From the NCBI GenBank assembly GCA_030765065.1, contig CM060989.1, forward strand, positions 60,340,001-60,404,000: a stretch of DNA of 64,000 nucleotides, written 5' to 3'. How positions within the stretch are numbered: the first letter of the stretch is position 1; the number at the start of each line of letters is the position of its first letter. This document shows positions 33,512 to 44,292 of this stretch, one piece after another. Source of the DNA: Deroplatys truncata. Its lineage: Eukaryota > Arthropoda > Insecta > Mantodea > Mantidae. The position numbers were made by a program, and so were the translations under genes. Below the pieces are notes generated by a model. That model saw only the letters and a list, made by a program, of their open reading frames with translations, was not told where the DNA came from and did no database searches.

Positions 33512-33640
33512 ATGGAAGAATCATCAGTTAAAAAGGAACTCCCAGAATACGAAACAGAACTCGTACTGGAGCCGATAGTAGATATAAAGGAAACAGGGGT
33601 GGACACACTGGATTTCGTATCTAGCAAAGTTGAGGTTAAG
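33512..33640 (+). CDS. C2H2 zinc-finger gene, first coding exon
   Basis: This exon starts at ATG 33512 and ends at a donor (GTTAAG then gtatga) after exactly 43 codons, phase 0. The product begins MEESSVKKELPEYETELVLE, an acidic, Lys-Glu-rich leader typical of the first exon of insect C2H2 zinc-finger genes. An acceptor-like TTCTTAG ends at 33507, five bases before the ATG, so a 5' UTR exon upstream is possible. The phase-0 end fits the phase-0 start of the exon at 43747. This exon is short, so the call depends on the splice signals and frame fit. Confidence 0.65.
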
Positions 33641-33943
33641 GTATGAGTGCACTTCACTTTTTGCATATAGGCAACTCTGTATCACTCCGTATGACAGTTA
33701 CGTAAGTGTACATAACTAAACGGAACAGAATTCGCAAATTAAACTTGCATGTCAAATTACTCTTTTTCCATTTGTGTTCATTGAAGATGAATTCATCTCT
33801 AATAGTCAACTATCCGAGTCCTGTCACTTCTGCACCATTTTCAGCCTCCCTTCCAGCCATGTTAATCGTGGGGGTTAATGCAGTCCGAAATTTGTATAGA
33901 TATGTTTGTGTGGTTTGGTCGGAACATTATCTTGTTTTGAATA

Positions 33944-35846
33944 CAGTAGACCTCGTTTAACCGAATTCCAAGGGACCGAAAAATAGCCATTCGGTTTAAC
34001 GAAGTTGGAATTAACGAGGTTTTGTAAAAAAGGACCTGTGTTATCTGAAATGGTAAAATACGACTGTTGAGTTCACTTTCTCTTTTGTTATGCGTTCCAA
34101 TGAATGAGGGGGTTCCACTTCTAAGAAAAAGTAAAAATACTATTGTATACGGTAAATGTGGTATTTGTTTAATTGAGAAAGTATACTGTAAAATGCTTGC
34201 CCTGATTTTTTTTAAAACGGTATCATTTAGAACAATGTTGTACTCATTAAATTATTGAGTCGTATAAACAATAAGCTTAAGAAACACTTTAAATATACTG
34301 TTCTTTTAACACAAGTTTTAATCGGAACACATGTTTTAGTTAAAACTCTTATCCATTACACATTTTAGTTGTATAATTTGAAAAAAAATCATTAATTATT
34401 GTTGGCAGACCGTTGGTCATAATATTATGGCACTCTATAAAGATACCTCATCCAGGGTAGCCTGAAATGCCATGGAGACATCAGAAATGGCAGCAAATTT
34501 CTCGAGAACAGAAATTGCAGCTGTAACTTCAGCTTGGGTTTGCGGTGTTGTATCTTCATGTTTCTCCTCAGAAGATGACAGTAAAGAATTATCATTCTCT
34601 TCTGCATCATCAGCAAATGACTAGTTCTTCAGCAGCACAGATGTCGTCTACCTACGTCCATTTTCCATAATGACGGTACAAGAGGGCACCAACCGGGTGT
34701 AAGTGTTTAGAAGAGCATTATCAGAATTCCAATTGTATCCACATTATAAGCTCAGATGTGGATCAGCGGCATTATCAGTTGCTGTCCAGGCCTTCTTAAA
34801 ACAGTTAGTTATGATGTCTGTTGTAACTTCATTCCAAGCAGCAGATATGATGCGGATAGCTTGCAGTACATTCCAATGTGGAACTATTTCTTGTAGTTCT
34901 ATTGCACTGATGGCAGCCTTAACCAGTCGGCGTTTGTAATTACACTTCGTTGAGGCGATTATTCCTTGATCCAATGGTTGCAGATAGCTCGTGGTGTTAG
35001 CTAGTAAGAAGACAACTTCTATGTTCGGAAGTTCCAGGTCATTGAACTCATGTGCCGAGCAGTGGTCCAAAGTTAGCAAAATGTTCCTTTTTCTCGCAGC
35101 CATTTGTTGCTGAATCTTCAAGAGATTTGGTCATTCATGCTTTATTGTTATTCTCATACTGACTTGGCAGATTGAATAGGTTGACCTTTTTAAAACAACG
35201 TGGATTTTTGTATTTTCACAATCATTAGTGGTTTGAGCTTCTCAGAACTATTTGAATTACAACACAGGACCACCGTCAGTCTCTCCTTGCTGCATTTTCC
35301 GCTGTGGGCATGTAGTGTTTTTTCAGGCATCAAGTTATAGAAAACGCTTGCTTCACCCATATTAAACACATTTCTTGGGTGATGCTGAGAGAGCTTAGAT
35401 TGAAACTCCCGCGCCCACTCATTGGCATCTTCCTCATTTACTCTATGTGCCTCCCCACAGACACTGACAGCACTGATTTTATTCCTCTTCTGAAAACGCT
35501 ATAGCCATCCGTCAGAAGACATAAACCCAGAAATTCCTTCTTTCTTGGGGATTTCCCGAGCCTTCTTTTGAAGCATGGGACTAGACAATAAAAAAGAAAA
35601 TTGAGAAAAATTATGTGAAATGCGTAACGGAAAATATCGTAGTGCACTCACAACATACATATTCGGTTTAAATGAAGAATAACATATGAAATATGTGAGG
35701 GAAGCAAATTTTAGTTCATAGTATAAATTATCCGAAATTTGGTTTAAACGGTTGATTTTTCTATGTAGTTTGGCAGGGACCGAGCGGCTACTATGGATTA
35801 ACCAAGTTTTCGTTTTATCCAATTTTGAATTAGCGAGGGTCTACTG
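33944..35846 (-). mobile_element. Tigger/pogo-like element
   Basis: The inverted ends CAGTAGACCTCGTTTAACC and CAGTAGACCCTCGCTAATT are flanked by TA at 33942-33943 and 35847-35848. Total 1,903 bp. The CAGTAGA...CTCG end sequence and TA duplication are typical of Tigger. The transposase remnant is antisense to the host gene, about 300 bp downstream of its first coding exon. Confidence 0.85.
34420..35600 (-). pseudogene. Tigger-type (pogo, DDE_1) transposase pseudogene
   Basis: Minus-strand frames give a CENP-B-like DNA-binding part (ISGFMSSDGWL), then FNMGEASVFYNLMPEKTL, KERLTVVLCCN, LTLDHCSAHEF and NTTSYLQPLDQGII. The second and third catalytic Asp (LDHCSAH, LDQGII) are kept. The first, normally in a DET motif, is Gly here (NMGEA), so the triad is broken. 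The longest open part covers about 125 codons (34744-35121). Several stops separate the blocks. Confidence 0.8.
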
Positions 35847-35849
35847 TAA

Positions 35850-37261
35850 TAAGAATTTTTATTTTAACTTTAAGATTGATGGAATATAACATAAATAAAG
35901 ATAACACAGTGGCTGAAGTGAATATATGCAGTGAAAGCTAACTTGCAAGAATAATTGTTTGTAAAACTTGCCCCCCCCCCAAAAAAATGGGAAAATTAAC
36001 TTTTTCTTAATTAGGTAAATCCCACTCCAAGGAAAATGTTGTAGACAAATCAAAATAAGATGATTCTCAAAATATGCTTCATTAGTTTTTTTAATGGTAA
36101 AATAAAATATTTTGTGTTTCATTTATCTTCATAAAACTGTCACATATTTTTGTATTGATAAAATGTTATATACTAATTAGTTAAAACTTTGTGTTAAGAT
36201 CTCGTTAATCAATAGACACTGCAGGGTTTTAGTAGAATATTTGACGGCATGACTGAAGAAATGTGGCTAAAGACAGCATTTTATTTGGAAGATTCACCCT
36301 TTAGAGAGATAAAATGTGGTATTCTAGTATAAATTTCTTTGAAAATTATGGATTTGGTTAAGAATTACATTAATGGGTATAAACACATTGATGAATAATA
36401 GTAACTTTGTAGTTTTTGCAACTAATATTTTTCAGTTTATATAATATAAATACACTAGTTTATGAATTGAATACAGAGTGTAGAACTTTTTAATGTGCTG
36501 AGACTTAAAGTGGATTTCTTGTTTACGATGTTTATTGTTTTAAGCTTTCATAAAATAATGATAACTTGCAGGAACATTGTGAGACTGAGGTGCAGAAGGT
36601 CATTTTTCTGTTTTGCAGCCTTAGGTCTCATTAAAGGGAGTAAACTTTCACAGTATTCAGACTGCAACGCTTCCAGTTTTATATGTTAGATCCCCTTCCT
36701 CCTAAAGATTAATCCTACATATAACAATGCTTTTTTGCATGGAATGTTAAAAAGATAGTAAAGTTGTACATTGAAAGCCCTCTCTTTTAATAAAAGCCAC
36801 TGGATGGACTAGACAGAATAACTTGAAGATCAAATGCGCAAACTTTTTATTTACCACAACTATCAGATACTTTTTATATACCTACTGCCTTCCTTGCTCT
36901 CTTCTTTTCTGCAATATGAAACTTCATGCCGTTTTATTTATTTAGAGTCTGCATTTCAGTCAGTGCATTTTTAAAACTCTCACATTCTGATTGATGTTTC
37001 TTGAGTATGAAAAAGCTGATGTTTAGTTCATTGTTGAAAATGTGTTCATATAATTAGGGCTTCCCAAACAGTTAATTGTTCTTTTCACATTTCATTTTGT
37101 ACATACAATACATTTATGCAGTAGACTGATTTGACTGACTGGAACTGACTTGCAGGGGGTAAATCGATATACTTTCTTACTCTAACTTTTGATAGTTTCC
37201 ATGTTTGCCTCTACTGTCAGTCTCTATATAACCCTTGTAGTCAATCAACGCTGACTAACTT
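35850..37261. other. intron sequence without recognised element
   Basis: About 1.4 kb of AT-rich intron. I found no exon with paired splice sites, no TIR and no protein similarity. Confidence 0.4.
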
Positions 37262-37980
37262 GTGCAACTAAGAGTTCACCAAGGAAGTATTGGTATAGAT
37301 GTTTAAATTTAGAAGATAGTAATATATTAAAAGAATGTATACAGTTCCAAAAAGCTGTCATAGGAGAAGAGTGTTGGATTGGGGAAATGGGAAATGTGAA
37401 ATGTGCTAAAAGAAATTGGCATGAGGAATATTTTCCTATTAGATAAATATAATAACAGTGGGTTTTGGAAAGAAGTGAGATTGAGGGTGGAAGATATCGA
37501 GAAACAAGAGCTATGGGCTAGTTTTGAAGATAAAAGGCCATTGATCTTGCATAAATCAGTTAAAAGAAATTGGGGAAGGGAAAAGTATGTAGATATATGC
37601 AATCAATTTGGTAGAATAGGTCTTGCTTGGATGCGCACAGGAGTAATATATTTAAAAAGGAGTGGATATAATTGTTCGGGGAGATACTATGTGTGATGAA
37701 TTGGGTAGTACTTTTCATTGCCTAATAGAATGTGATAAGGTTAAAAGGTGGAGAGAGGTTATATGAAATAAAAAATGGGACAAGCTAAACAAAGAAGCAG
37801 TAGCATTAAGAATGTCGGGAAGCACAAAAGTAGAAACAATTAAAATGATGGGGACATTTTTAGGCAATACAAGGGATAAGTGGATAAGGAGCTTAAGAAA
37901 GGTACAGGAGAATGGGCATAGTTTGGAAAGTGGAGAGATGGTATAGTAGCTTTATCCCATATATACAGCCTAGGGGCTAA
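37262..37980 (+). pseudogene. LINE ORF2 C-terminal fragment with zinc finger
   Basis: The + strand reads RKYWYRCLNLE, GFWKEVRLRVEDIEKQELW and IGLAWMRTG, then after a frameshift ELGSTFHCLIECDKVKRW with the distal part of the Cys/His knuckle (FHCLIEC). The order matches 45499-46350 and the tail of 523-843, so it is the same LINE family. It is 5'-truncated and frameshifted. Confidence 0.65.
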
Positions 37981-38239
37981 ATATGGGAGAGCTAGAAAAC
38001 TGGAGCACTAGATTTAAGTTTTAGATGTAAGTTTTATTTTTATTATTGTAATAATGATGAATTAAATATTGCAAATTACAAATATAACCGTTATGTTTAC
38101 CCCATGCTGTATGCAAATATCTCTCTGATACACCAAAAGCATTGAGATAAAATGTTTTAGATGCACTTAGGTTAATTTCATCCACTTCAGCATATAATCA
38201 AACTTAGGGTTGCAAACACTACCTTTCTTCTTAAAACTA

Positions 38240-39123
38240 CAAGGCGTGGCAATAAAGAAACCGGAGTGACAAAGAGAAGAGTGGTGGATTGACCTTGGGA
38301 CTCTCCCTGACATGTGTACAAAATTTCATGCCACTGTGGTGGTTAGTCTGGTTGTGAGGCTTCTTAGAAATGGGCCGTGTATCTGAGCTATGTCAGAATT
38401 ATGCTATGCTCTAAAGTAGAACATGTTAACAACAAATTCCTCACAAAACTTGGAAAACCCGCCACAGAAACTTACGATTTGTTGAAACAAGTTTATGGTG
38501 ATCAGTGTATCTCGTATGCAGGTTTTTGAGTGGGTTAAGAGGTTCAAGCATGGTAGGGAAAACGTCGAAGACGATCCAAAATCGGGCCATCCTTCCACTT
38601 CGAAAACTGAAGAGAATGGGGAGAACGTCGGTAGAATTGTTTGAGAAAACCGTCTGAAGGGTGCCGGAAGGTCAGACTGTCAATCAAGTTTATTATACAA
38701 CTGTTCTGAAGACCATCCGTGAACATGTGTGATGAAGGAGACCAGATCTGTGGAAGAATTGTTCTTGGATTCTTCATCAGGATAATGCGCCAGCCTATAA
38801 CATGATATCTGTGAAGAGATTTTTGGCAAAAAACAACATTCTAGTGATGGAACATCCACCGTATTCACCTGATGTAGCACCATGCAACTTTTTTCTCTTC
38901 CCAAAAGTGAAGTCTGCACTCAGAGGAACCAGGTTCGAGTCCGTGGATGCAGTGAAGTAAAAGTGAGAGACTCAACAGAAAAAGACTTGCAGCATTGCTA
39001 CCAACAGTGGAAAATTTGCATGGAGCGGTGCAGGGATCGGGGAGGGACAACATTTCAGTTGTGTATAAGTTCTTTCAATAAAGAGATAGAGCATCAGTCC
39101 GGTTTCTTTATTGCCACACCTCA
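38240..39123 (+). mobile_element. mariner element, internally deleted
   Basis: Inverted ends CAAGGCGTGGCAATAAAGAA and (inverted) TGAGGTGTGGCAATAAAGAA are flanked by TA at 38238-38239 and 39124-39125. At 884 bp it is about 400 bp shorter than a complete mariner, so an internal deletion is likely. Confidence 0.85.
38371..39060 (+). pseudogene. mariner transposase remnant
   Basis: Starts near MGRVSELCQNYAM. Readable blocks are GPEGQTVNQVYY-like sequence (about 38655), WILHQDNAPAYN with the second catalytic Asp, and HPPYSPDVAPCNFFLFPKVK, in which the third catalytic Asp (normally SD or CD before FFLF) is Asn. The region with the first Asp appears deleted. Many stops. Confidence 0.75.
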
Positions 39124-39434
39124 TAAGTTAAGATTTTGGTTTTAAGTGATATATTATGGAAATTGTTATTAAGGGATAGTATTTCATTGTTGGCATGCCT
39201 GAAACAGTATTACTAGGTGCATAATCTGACAATATTGCAGAATATTGGAACCTTTCATTCAAGATATTCACCCTTAAATAGCAAAAGAGTACACTCAAAT
39301 GACAGCACTACCACCTCCCGTTGTAATTCATGGAGTTTCTCCTGAAGGACCACAAATATTTGGGGTATTATCTCACTATATCATTAGTTAAGAGTTGTTT
39401 AGTATGCAGTTTATTTGTCATGTAAACATGTATT

Positions 39435-39730
39435 ATAATCAAAATCATTAGCCATTTTTGAGAATGCAAAAGTTACAAAATGTTGTCTATATAAAACGGT
39501 TTGAATGAGAGAATTTTCTTGAAAATCTTCCTATCACATCTTTGGTATATATGGGACTTTCATTTTTTAGCTATGTTATTCACAGACACTCACAGAATAT
39601 TTTTTAATTTTTTTTTTTAAATTCAGAGTACCTTAAAACTTGTATTTCAAGTGAAATCTCAACATCAAAATATTTTTGGGTGAAATATAATAGTTCTTCT
39701 TGCCTACTATAGGTAGATGGCTGAGAAAGT
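39435..39730 (-). repeat. HINE-like repeat fragment, reverse
   Basis: Diverged hairpin-end half of the family, ending CTGAGAAAGT before an A-run. The opposite end is missing. Confidence 0.55.
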
Positions 39731-39975
39731 AAAAAGATTAGAAATGCTAATTTATTATACAAACAGAATTAAATAAATTATTGGACGCTAATTATTTTAT
39801 TCTAAATCATGAATGAAGTTATAGACCATTTTCTATAAACAAAACTTGAGAAATTCACCAATGTTTTGCATTTACATTGCAACTTAATTAATTTTCTCAC
39901 ACTAATCAGAATTTCAAGACAAAATTCAATCAGTTTTCCTGTTATCAGGAAAAAGAAAGAAAGAAACAAACAAAA

Positions 39976-40847
39976 TCTGAGGTATTACATTCACATGACT
40001 TTTTCTACCATCTATCGCTTATTAGTGGGTATACAAATTATTCTTACAAAGTTTATTTTCCTATTTACTTCATTTTAATCAAAATTAAGTTTTCCAGAAA
40101 TGGTTGCATTACACATTTCATTATAGATATAAAGAGAGCAGCAGTAGTCAAATGTTTAAAAATGGGACGCTATACACTGGCCTTAAAATACCATACTGTT
40201 TCCATGCAATTACGAGAAACAGCTGAAAATCAACAGAACTTTAAAAGAATGTCTAACTATTGAACAATTCTAACCAGTAAAAACAGATATCTCGGAAAGG
40301 GCTAATGTTACAAAAAGAGTTGTTTGAAATTGTGTGTTTTAAAGAGATCTACATTTTTTGTATAGTACATTTTCGTCTGTCGCTTAACGTTTGCCAGTTA
40401 TGCAAGATTAGACAAAATGTCTTCCAAATGAAGAGGACTTCACAAGCTGTTCCCATAAATTCAAGATATAGATCTTACTTGTCATGCAAATATCATTAAT
40501 ATATGATAGTTTAATCAAAATTTTTAGCCATTTTTTAGAAAATCAAAAGTTTCAAAAAATGTCCTGTAAAGGGTAGTTTAGAGTGAGGTGATTTTCTCGA
40601 AAATATTTGTGTCACATCTTTGGAAGGTACTGAACCTAAATACCAAGTTTGGCATTTATCCGACTTTTCGTTTTTGAGTTATGCTGTTCAAACACACATG
40701 CACGCCCATGCACAGACTTTTTTTCTAAAAATGCTATTTTGGGGTTCAAGGGCCCTCAAAACATGTATTTCCGGTAAAAATCTCTGTATAAAATTTTTTG
40801 GTGGAATGCAACACTTCTTTACCTACAATGTACATTGTAGAGAAAGT
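39976..40847 (-). repeat. HINE-like repeat, diverged full length, reverse
   Basis: On the + strand it starts TCTGAGGTATTACATTCAC after an A-run and ends TTGTAGAGAAAGT. It belongs to the more diverged subfamily also seen at 6630-7895. The hairpin end is CTACAATGTACATTGTAG, a compensated palindrome that preserves the stem. Confidence 0.65.
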
Positions 40848-40879
40848 AAAGAGAATAGCAATTTATAGTTGAGATAAGT

Positions 40880-41415
40880 ATAAAATATTTGAAAATTCTA
40901 ACCAATAATAAAGAATTGAAAATGGTTAATGCCACAAAAATTTTGTTTGAATAAATTGTGTGCTTTAACAAGATTTTGTCTATCTCTTATGGTTTACCAA
41001 TTATACAAACATCATTCACAATAAAGAGAACTTCAAAGGCTATTCCAGAAAATTCAATATATACAATTTGTCATGAAAATAGCTGAAACATATGGTATTT
41101 TAATCAAAATCATTAGAGCCATTGTTTAGAAAATAATGAAAACCTTTCTATGTAAAGGGTAGTTTGGGATGGGAGAATTGTCTCCTAAATCTTAAATGCC
41201 AAGTTTTATGTTGTAATCGACTTTTCGTTTTTAAGTTATACTGTTCACAGACACTCATGGACTTTTTTTTTTCTTTCTTTCTAAAAATGCTTTTTTTTTG
41301 GGTTTAGGGGGCCTCAAAGCATGTTTAGGAGATTTATTGTGAAATCTCAGAATCAACATTTTTGGGTGAAATACAATACTTTCATTACTTACTGTAAGTA
41401 TGTAGTAGAGAAAAT
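40880..41415 (-). repeat. HINE-like repeat, truncated, reverse
   Basis: Diverged copy lacking the TCTGATG end. The hairpin end (ACTTACTGTAAGTATGTAGTAG) is present. It lies in the same orientation directly after the previous copy. Confidence 0.55.
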
Positions 41416-41770
41416 AAAATGCAGGCAAAATTATTGACATCCCTACAAAACAAATTACAACTTTTCAGCAGGGAAAATATTTTTATAATAAAAAGTCATG
41501 AATTTGGAGATACTCGTGTTAAGCAAACTCAGCAAATTCATCACAGCACTAGTGATGAATTTTCTGAGTTGTCTAGATGTCTCCCAGCATACCGATGATG
41601 CCAATGTTCTCAGCAGTCAAGCTACAGCTGACAAGGACAATGATCCTTAGAAACATGTATTATTATCCAAAAAGTGATGGAATCACACACAGTGAAGCAA
41701 TTAATAAAATACACTTGATGAAAGCGGAGTCAACCTAAACACTCTTACTAGCTTCACTCATTTATTTTGC

Positions 41771-42485
41771 AGAACATGTATCGTGAGCATGAACTCACAT
41801 CAACTGCTTGTTGACTGTCGGAACAACTCTTGAGTCATATTGTTGAAAGCCTGGGGTGTCCTCTGGTGGCCTATGGATGAAACTAAATAGAGGATTGTCT
41901 GCTTCTGGCAAATCAAAGTTTTGATGCAGTTTTCAAACTTCTTTATGTAAATCTTCTCCCATATTTCAAGCTCTTTGGGTTTTTGGGCTGGTTTCAACAA
42001 CTGGATATTGGTGTCTATTTCATGGTTTTGAGTCCAGAAGCGAAAAGCAATTGCTGATTTGTCGGTCTATTTGAATACCACAGGACAAAAAGTCAGGAAT
42101 CTCTGGATCCAATATGAAAATTGTGAAAAGCTTTACATTGGAAAAACGAAAAGGAACATAGGCACCCACTTCAAGGAACACCGGCGTTGCATAAAACTCA
42201 AACAGACTGACAGTTGCTTTCCACTTCTGGACTCAAAACCATGAAATAGACACCAAACCAGCTGTTGAAACCAGCCCAAAAACCCAAAGACTTAAAATAT
42301 GGAAGAAGATTTACATAAAGAAGTTTAAAAACTGCATCATGAACTTTGATTTGCCAGAAGCAGACAACCCTCTATTTAATTTCATCCAGAGAATACCCCA
42401 GGCTTTCAACAATATGACTCGAGAGTTCATCCGACAATCAACAGGCAGCTGATGATGTGAGCTCATGCTCATGGATGGTATTAAT
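41771..42485. mobile_element. Penelope-like fragment in inverted-repeat (hairpin) arrangement
   Basis: 41771-42045 is an inverted copy of about 42225-42485, and the loop between (42046-42224) encodes the GIY-YIG endonuclease start. Both arms encode the same C-terminal stretch (KPAQKPKELEIWEKIYIKKF on the minus strand; SPKTQRLKIWKKIYIKKF on the +). The + strand loop reads YENCEKLYIGKTKRNIGTHF and FKEHRRCIK. Penelope-like elements are known for partial, inverted or tandem copies joined this way. Confidence 0.65.
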
Positions 42486-42689
42486 AAAAGCAAGCCATGA
42501 CTCACTTCCGTATTAATAAAACACAATGACTCAAGCTTAGCATGACCTTGGACTTTTTAACGACTCAACCCCTCCTTCTAGTGAGTCAGCTCTAGCGCTG
42601 GTATTAATAAAACGGAACTGTGACTTCACTTTAAGAGCCATAGCTTACGATTTCTTAAGCCACCTCAGTAGCTGTCTCAAACTTGAAGG

Positions 42690-43440
42690 TGATGGCTCAG
42701 TTGCAAGTGAACATCAACCTGAGAAAAGAAAAATACTATAAAATGCGCCGGGATTCTGAAGACTATAATTATAAACAACTTTATAGGTTTGAGAAAGAAA
42801 ACGTGAGGTGACTCGCCCGGCATGTCCTTCTGGAAACTGTGGAGATGATGAAAGGCCCTTACTAGAGATGGAAAAATGAGAATATTTCTATGCTGCATTG
42901 GGGACCCCGGATTCCAGTCTGGCGTGGTAGAGGACGTTGGCGTTTCACAAGGTACAGTTTCAAATATGTTTTGGGAAGTTTCTTCTTGCATTAAACAAAA
43001 ATCGAGAAACTGGATTGAATCCTCAGCAACCACTGCAGCTCTACAAGCTGCTAAATTTGAATGAACAGCAGAATTACACATTTTCGGATGCTATTGGCAC
43101 AGTAGACCTCATGTGCATGGTGATGAATTTATTAATAGAAAAGGGGTTGGCAGTATTAACATCCAGGCCACGTGTAATGCAAAGGAAAACTACTAGCATA
43201 AATGCAAAATGGCCTGGATCTGTACACGATGCTCGCATATAGAGAAATTCTTAACCTGCCGGGTAATGACTGGAATACTGCAAATGCGCTACTGCTTGGA
43301 GATGTTGGTTATGGTTTTGCACCATGGCTTATGACCCTATCAAAATCCTACAACTGCAGAAGAAAGATCATACAATAGGTGCAATACCTAAACTGAATCG
43401 AATGTTATACTGCCGCTCGACAATAATGCATTTGCAATCA
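42690..43440 (+). pseudogene. Harbinger (HARBI1-like) transposase pseudogene
   Basis: From MAQLQVNINLRKEKYY the frame breaks several times: RIFLCCIGDPGFQSGVVEDV and GVSQGTVSNMFWEVSSCI (helix-turn-helix), SDAIGTVDLMCMV (first catalytic Asp region), then WPGSVHDARI (second catalytic region of HARBI1-like nucleases) and LLGDVGYG. These blocks, in this order, are diagnostic of PIF/Harbinger transposases. The sequence is not functional. Confidence 0.75.
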
Positions 43441-43746
43441 GGAGGATGGGAAAGTGAATAAATGAGTGAAGCTAGTAAGAGTGTTTAGGTTGAATCCACT
43501 TTCATCAAGTGTATTTTACATGTATTATTGTTTTAACAAGCAAGTAAAGTAGTGTCACTAAACAATGTTAGTTTATTTGATTCTACAACTTCATGTCTCT
43601 AGCTTCAAAAGTCAAATAATTGGGATTTAACAGGCAGAAGGTTAATATTAATAACTTTTGATGGCTAGAGGCTATTTTTATTGTTAGTTATGTAAGTTAT
43701 GTATATAGCCATTGCTCAAAGTAACAATTTGAACTGCTTTGTGCAG

Positions 43747-43889
43747 AAGAGCGAGAATGAAAGCATCAAACACTGGGAGGAGGAGGAGGATGATGATGAT
43801 GAGGATGACGATGTTAGTGATGACAGCAGTGATGAGAGTATTGCAGATGATGTGCAGTTGCAAAAGGATCATTCTGCAGCTACATCCAG
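43747..43889 (+). CDS. C2H2 zinc-finger gene, acidic linker exon
   Basis: The acceptor tttgtgcag ends at 43746 and the donor is CATCCAG then gtcagt at 43890. It starts in phase 0 and ends in phase 2 after 143 bp, fitting the exons before and after. The product is KSENESIKHWEEEEDDDDED and then DVSDDSSDES..., an Asp/Glu/Ser-rich linker common between the N-terminus and the fingers of such proteins. The acidic run is a GAN-type trinucleotide tract and could vary in length between individuals. No other frame is plausible across the exon. Confidence 0.68.
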
Positions 43890-44104
43890 GTCAGTCATTG
43901 TAATTACCTTTTAATTTATTGTTTGTTTTCTTAGGATACATTTTTAGGCTAAGGGGTAGTTGATAATAATAATAGCCAAACTTGTTTTCCTAACTAGAGC
44001 TGTCAGTTCAGTTTGAAAATGTAAACATTTAAAGGACAAATATATCAAATATTATGTGTATATGAAGCACACAAAGAAAAGAACCTTATGTAATACAGTA
44101 ATGT

Positions 44105-44290
44105 GACATTCTTTAGCCACTATCCTCTTGATGTCTTCTATAAATTATTCTTACAAATATTTATTTTTCTCTCTATTTAGTGTTAATGGAGACAAACTTT
44201 TGCAGAAAAGATTCATTACACATTTTATTGTATATATAAGAGAGATACAGGAGGTTGAAATGATAGGCAAATCTTTAAAACTTAGGCCAC
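44105..44290 (-). repeat. HINE-like repeat fragment, reverse
   Basis: Matches the TCTGATG-end half of the diverged subfamily (ATTATTCTTACAAATATTTA and following). It ends at the adjacent mariner. Confidence 0.5.
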
Positions 44291-44292
44291 TA

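Larger units (their letters stand above)
41707..43518 (+). mobile_element. Harbinger-like element with nested Penelope fragment
   Basis: A 56-bp inverted pair (ACACTTGATGAAAGCGGAGT on the left; its near-perfect complement near 43463-43518) encloses a decayed Harbinger-type transposase and a Penelope-like hairpin near the left end. The motif TATTAATAAAA recurs at about 42478, 42512 and 42602. The outer boundary and TSD could not be fixed. Confidence 0.55.
33641..43746 (+). other. 10.1-kb intron 1 of the zinc-finger gene
   Basis: Runs from gtatga to the acceptor tgtgcag ending at 43746. It contains Tigger, mariner, LINE, HINE-like, Penelope and Harbinger insertions listed separately. Confidence 0.55.
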
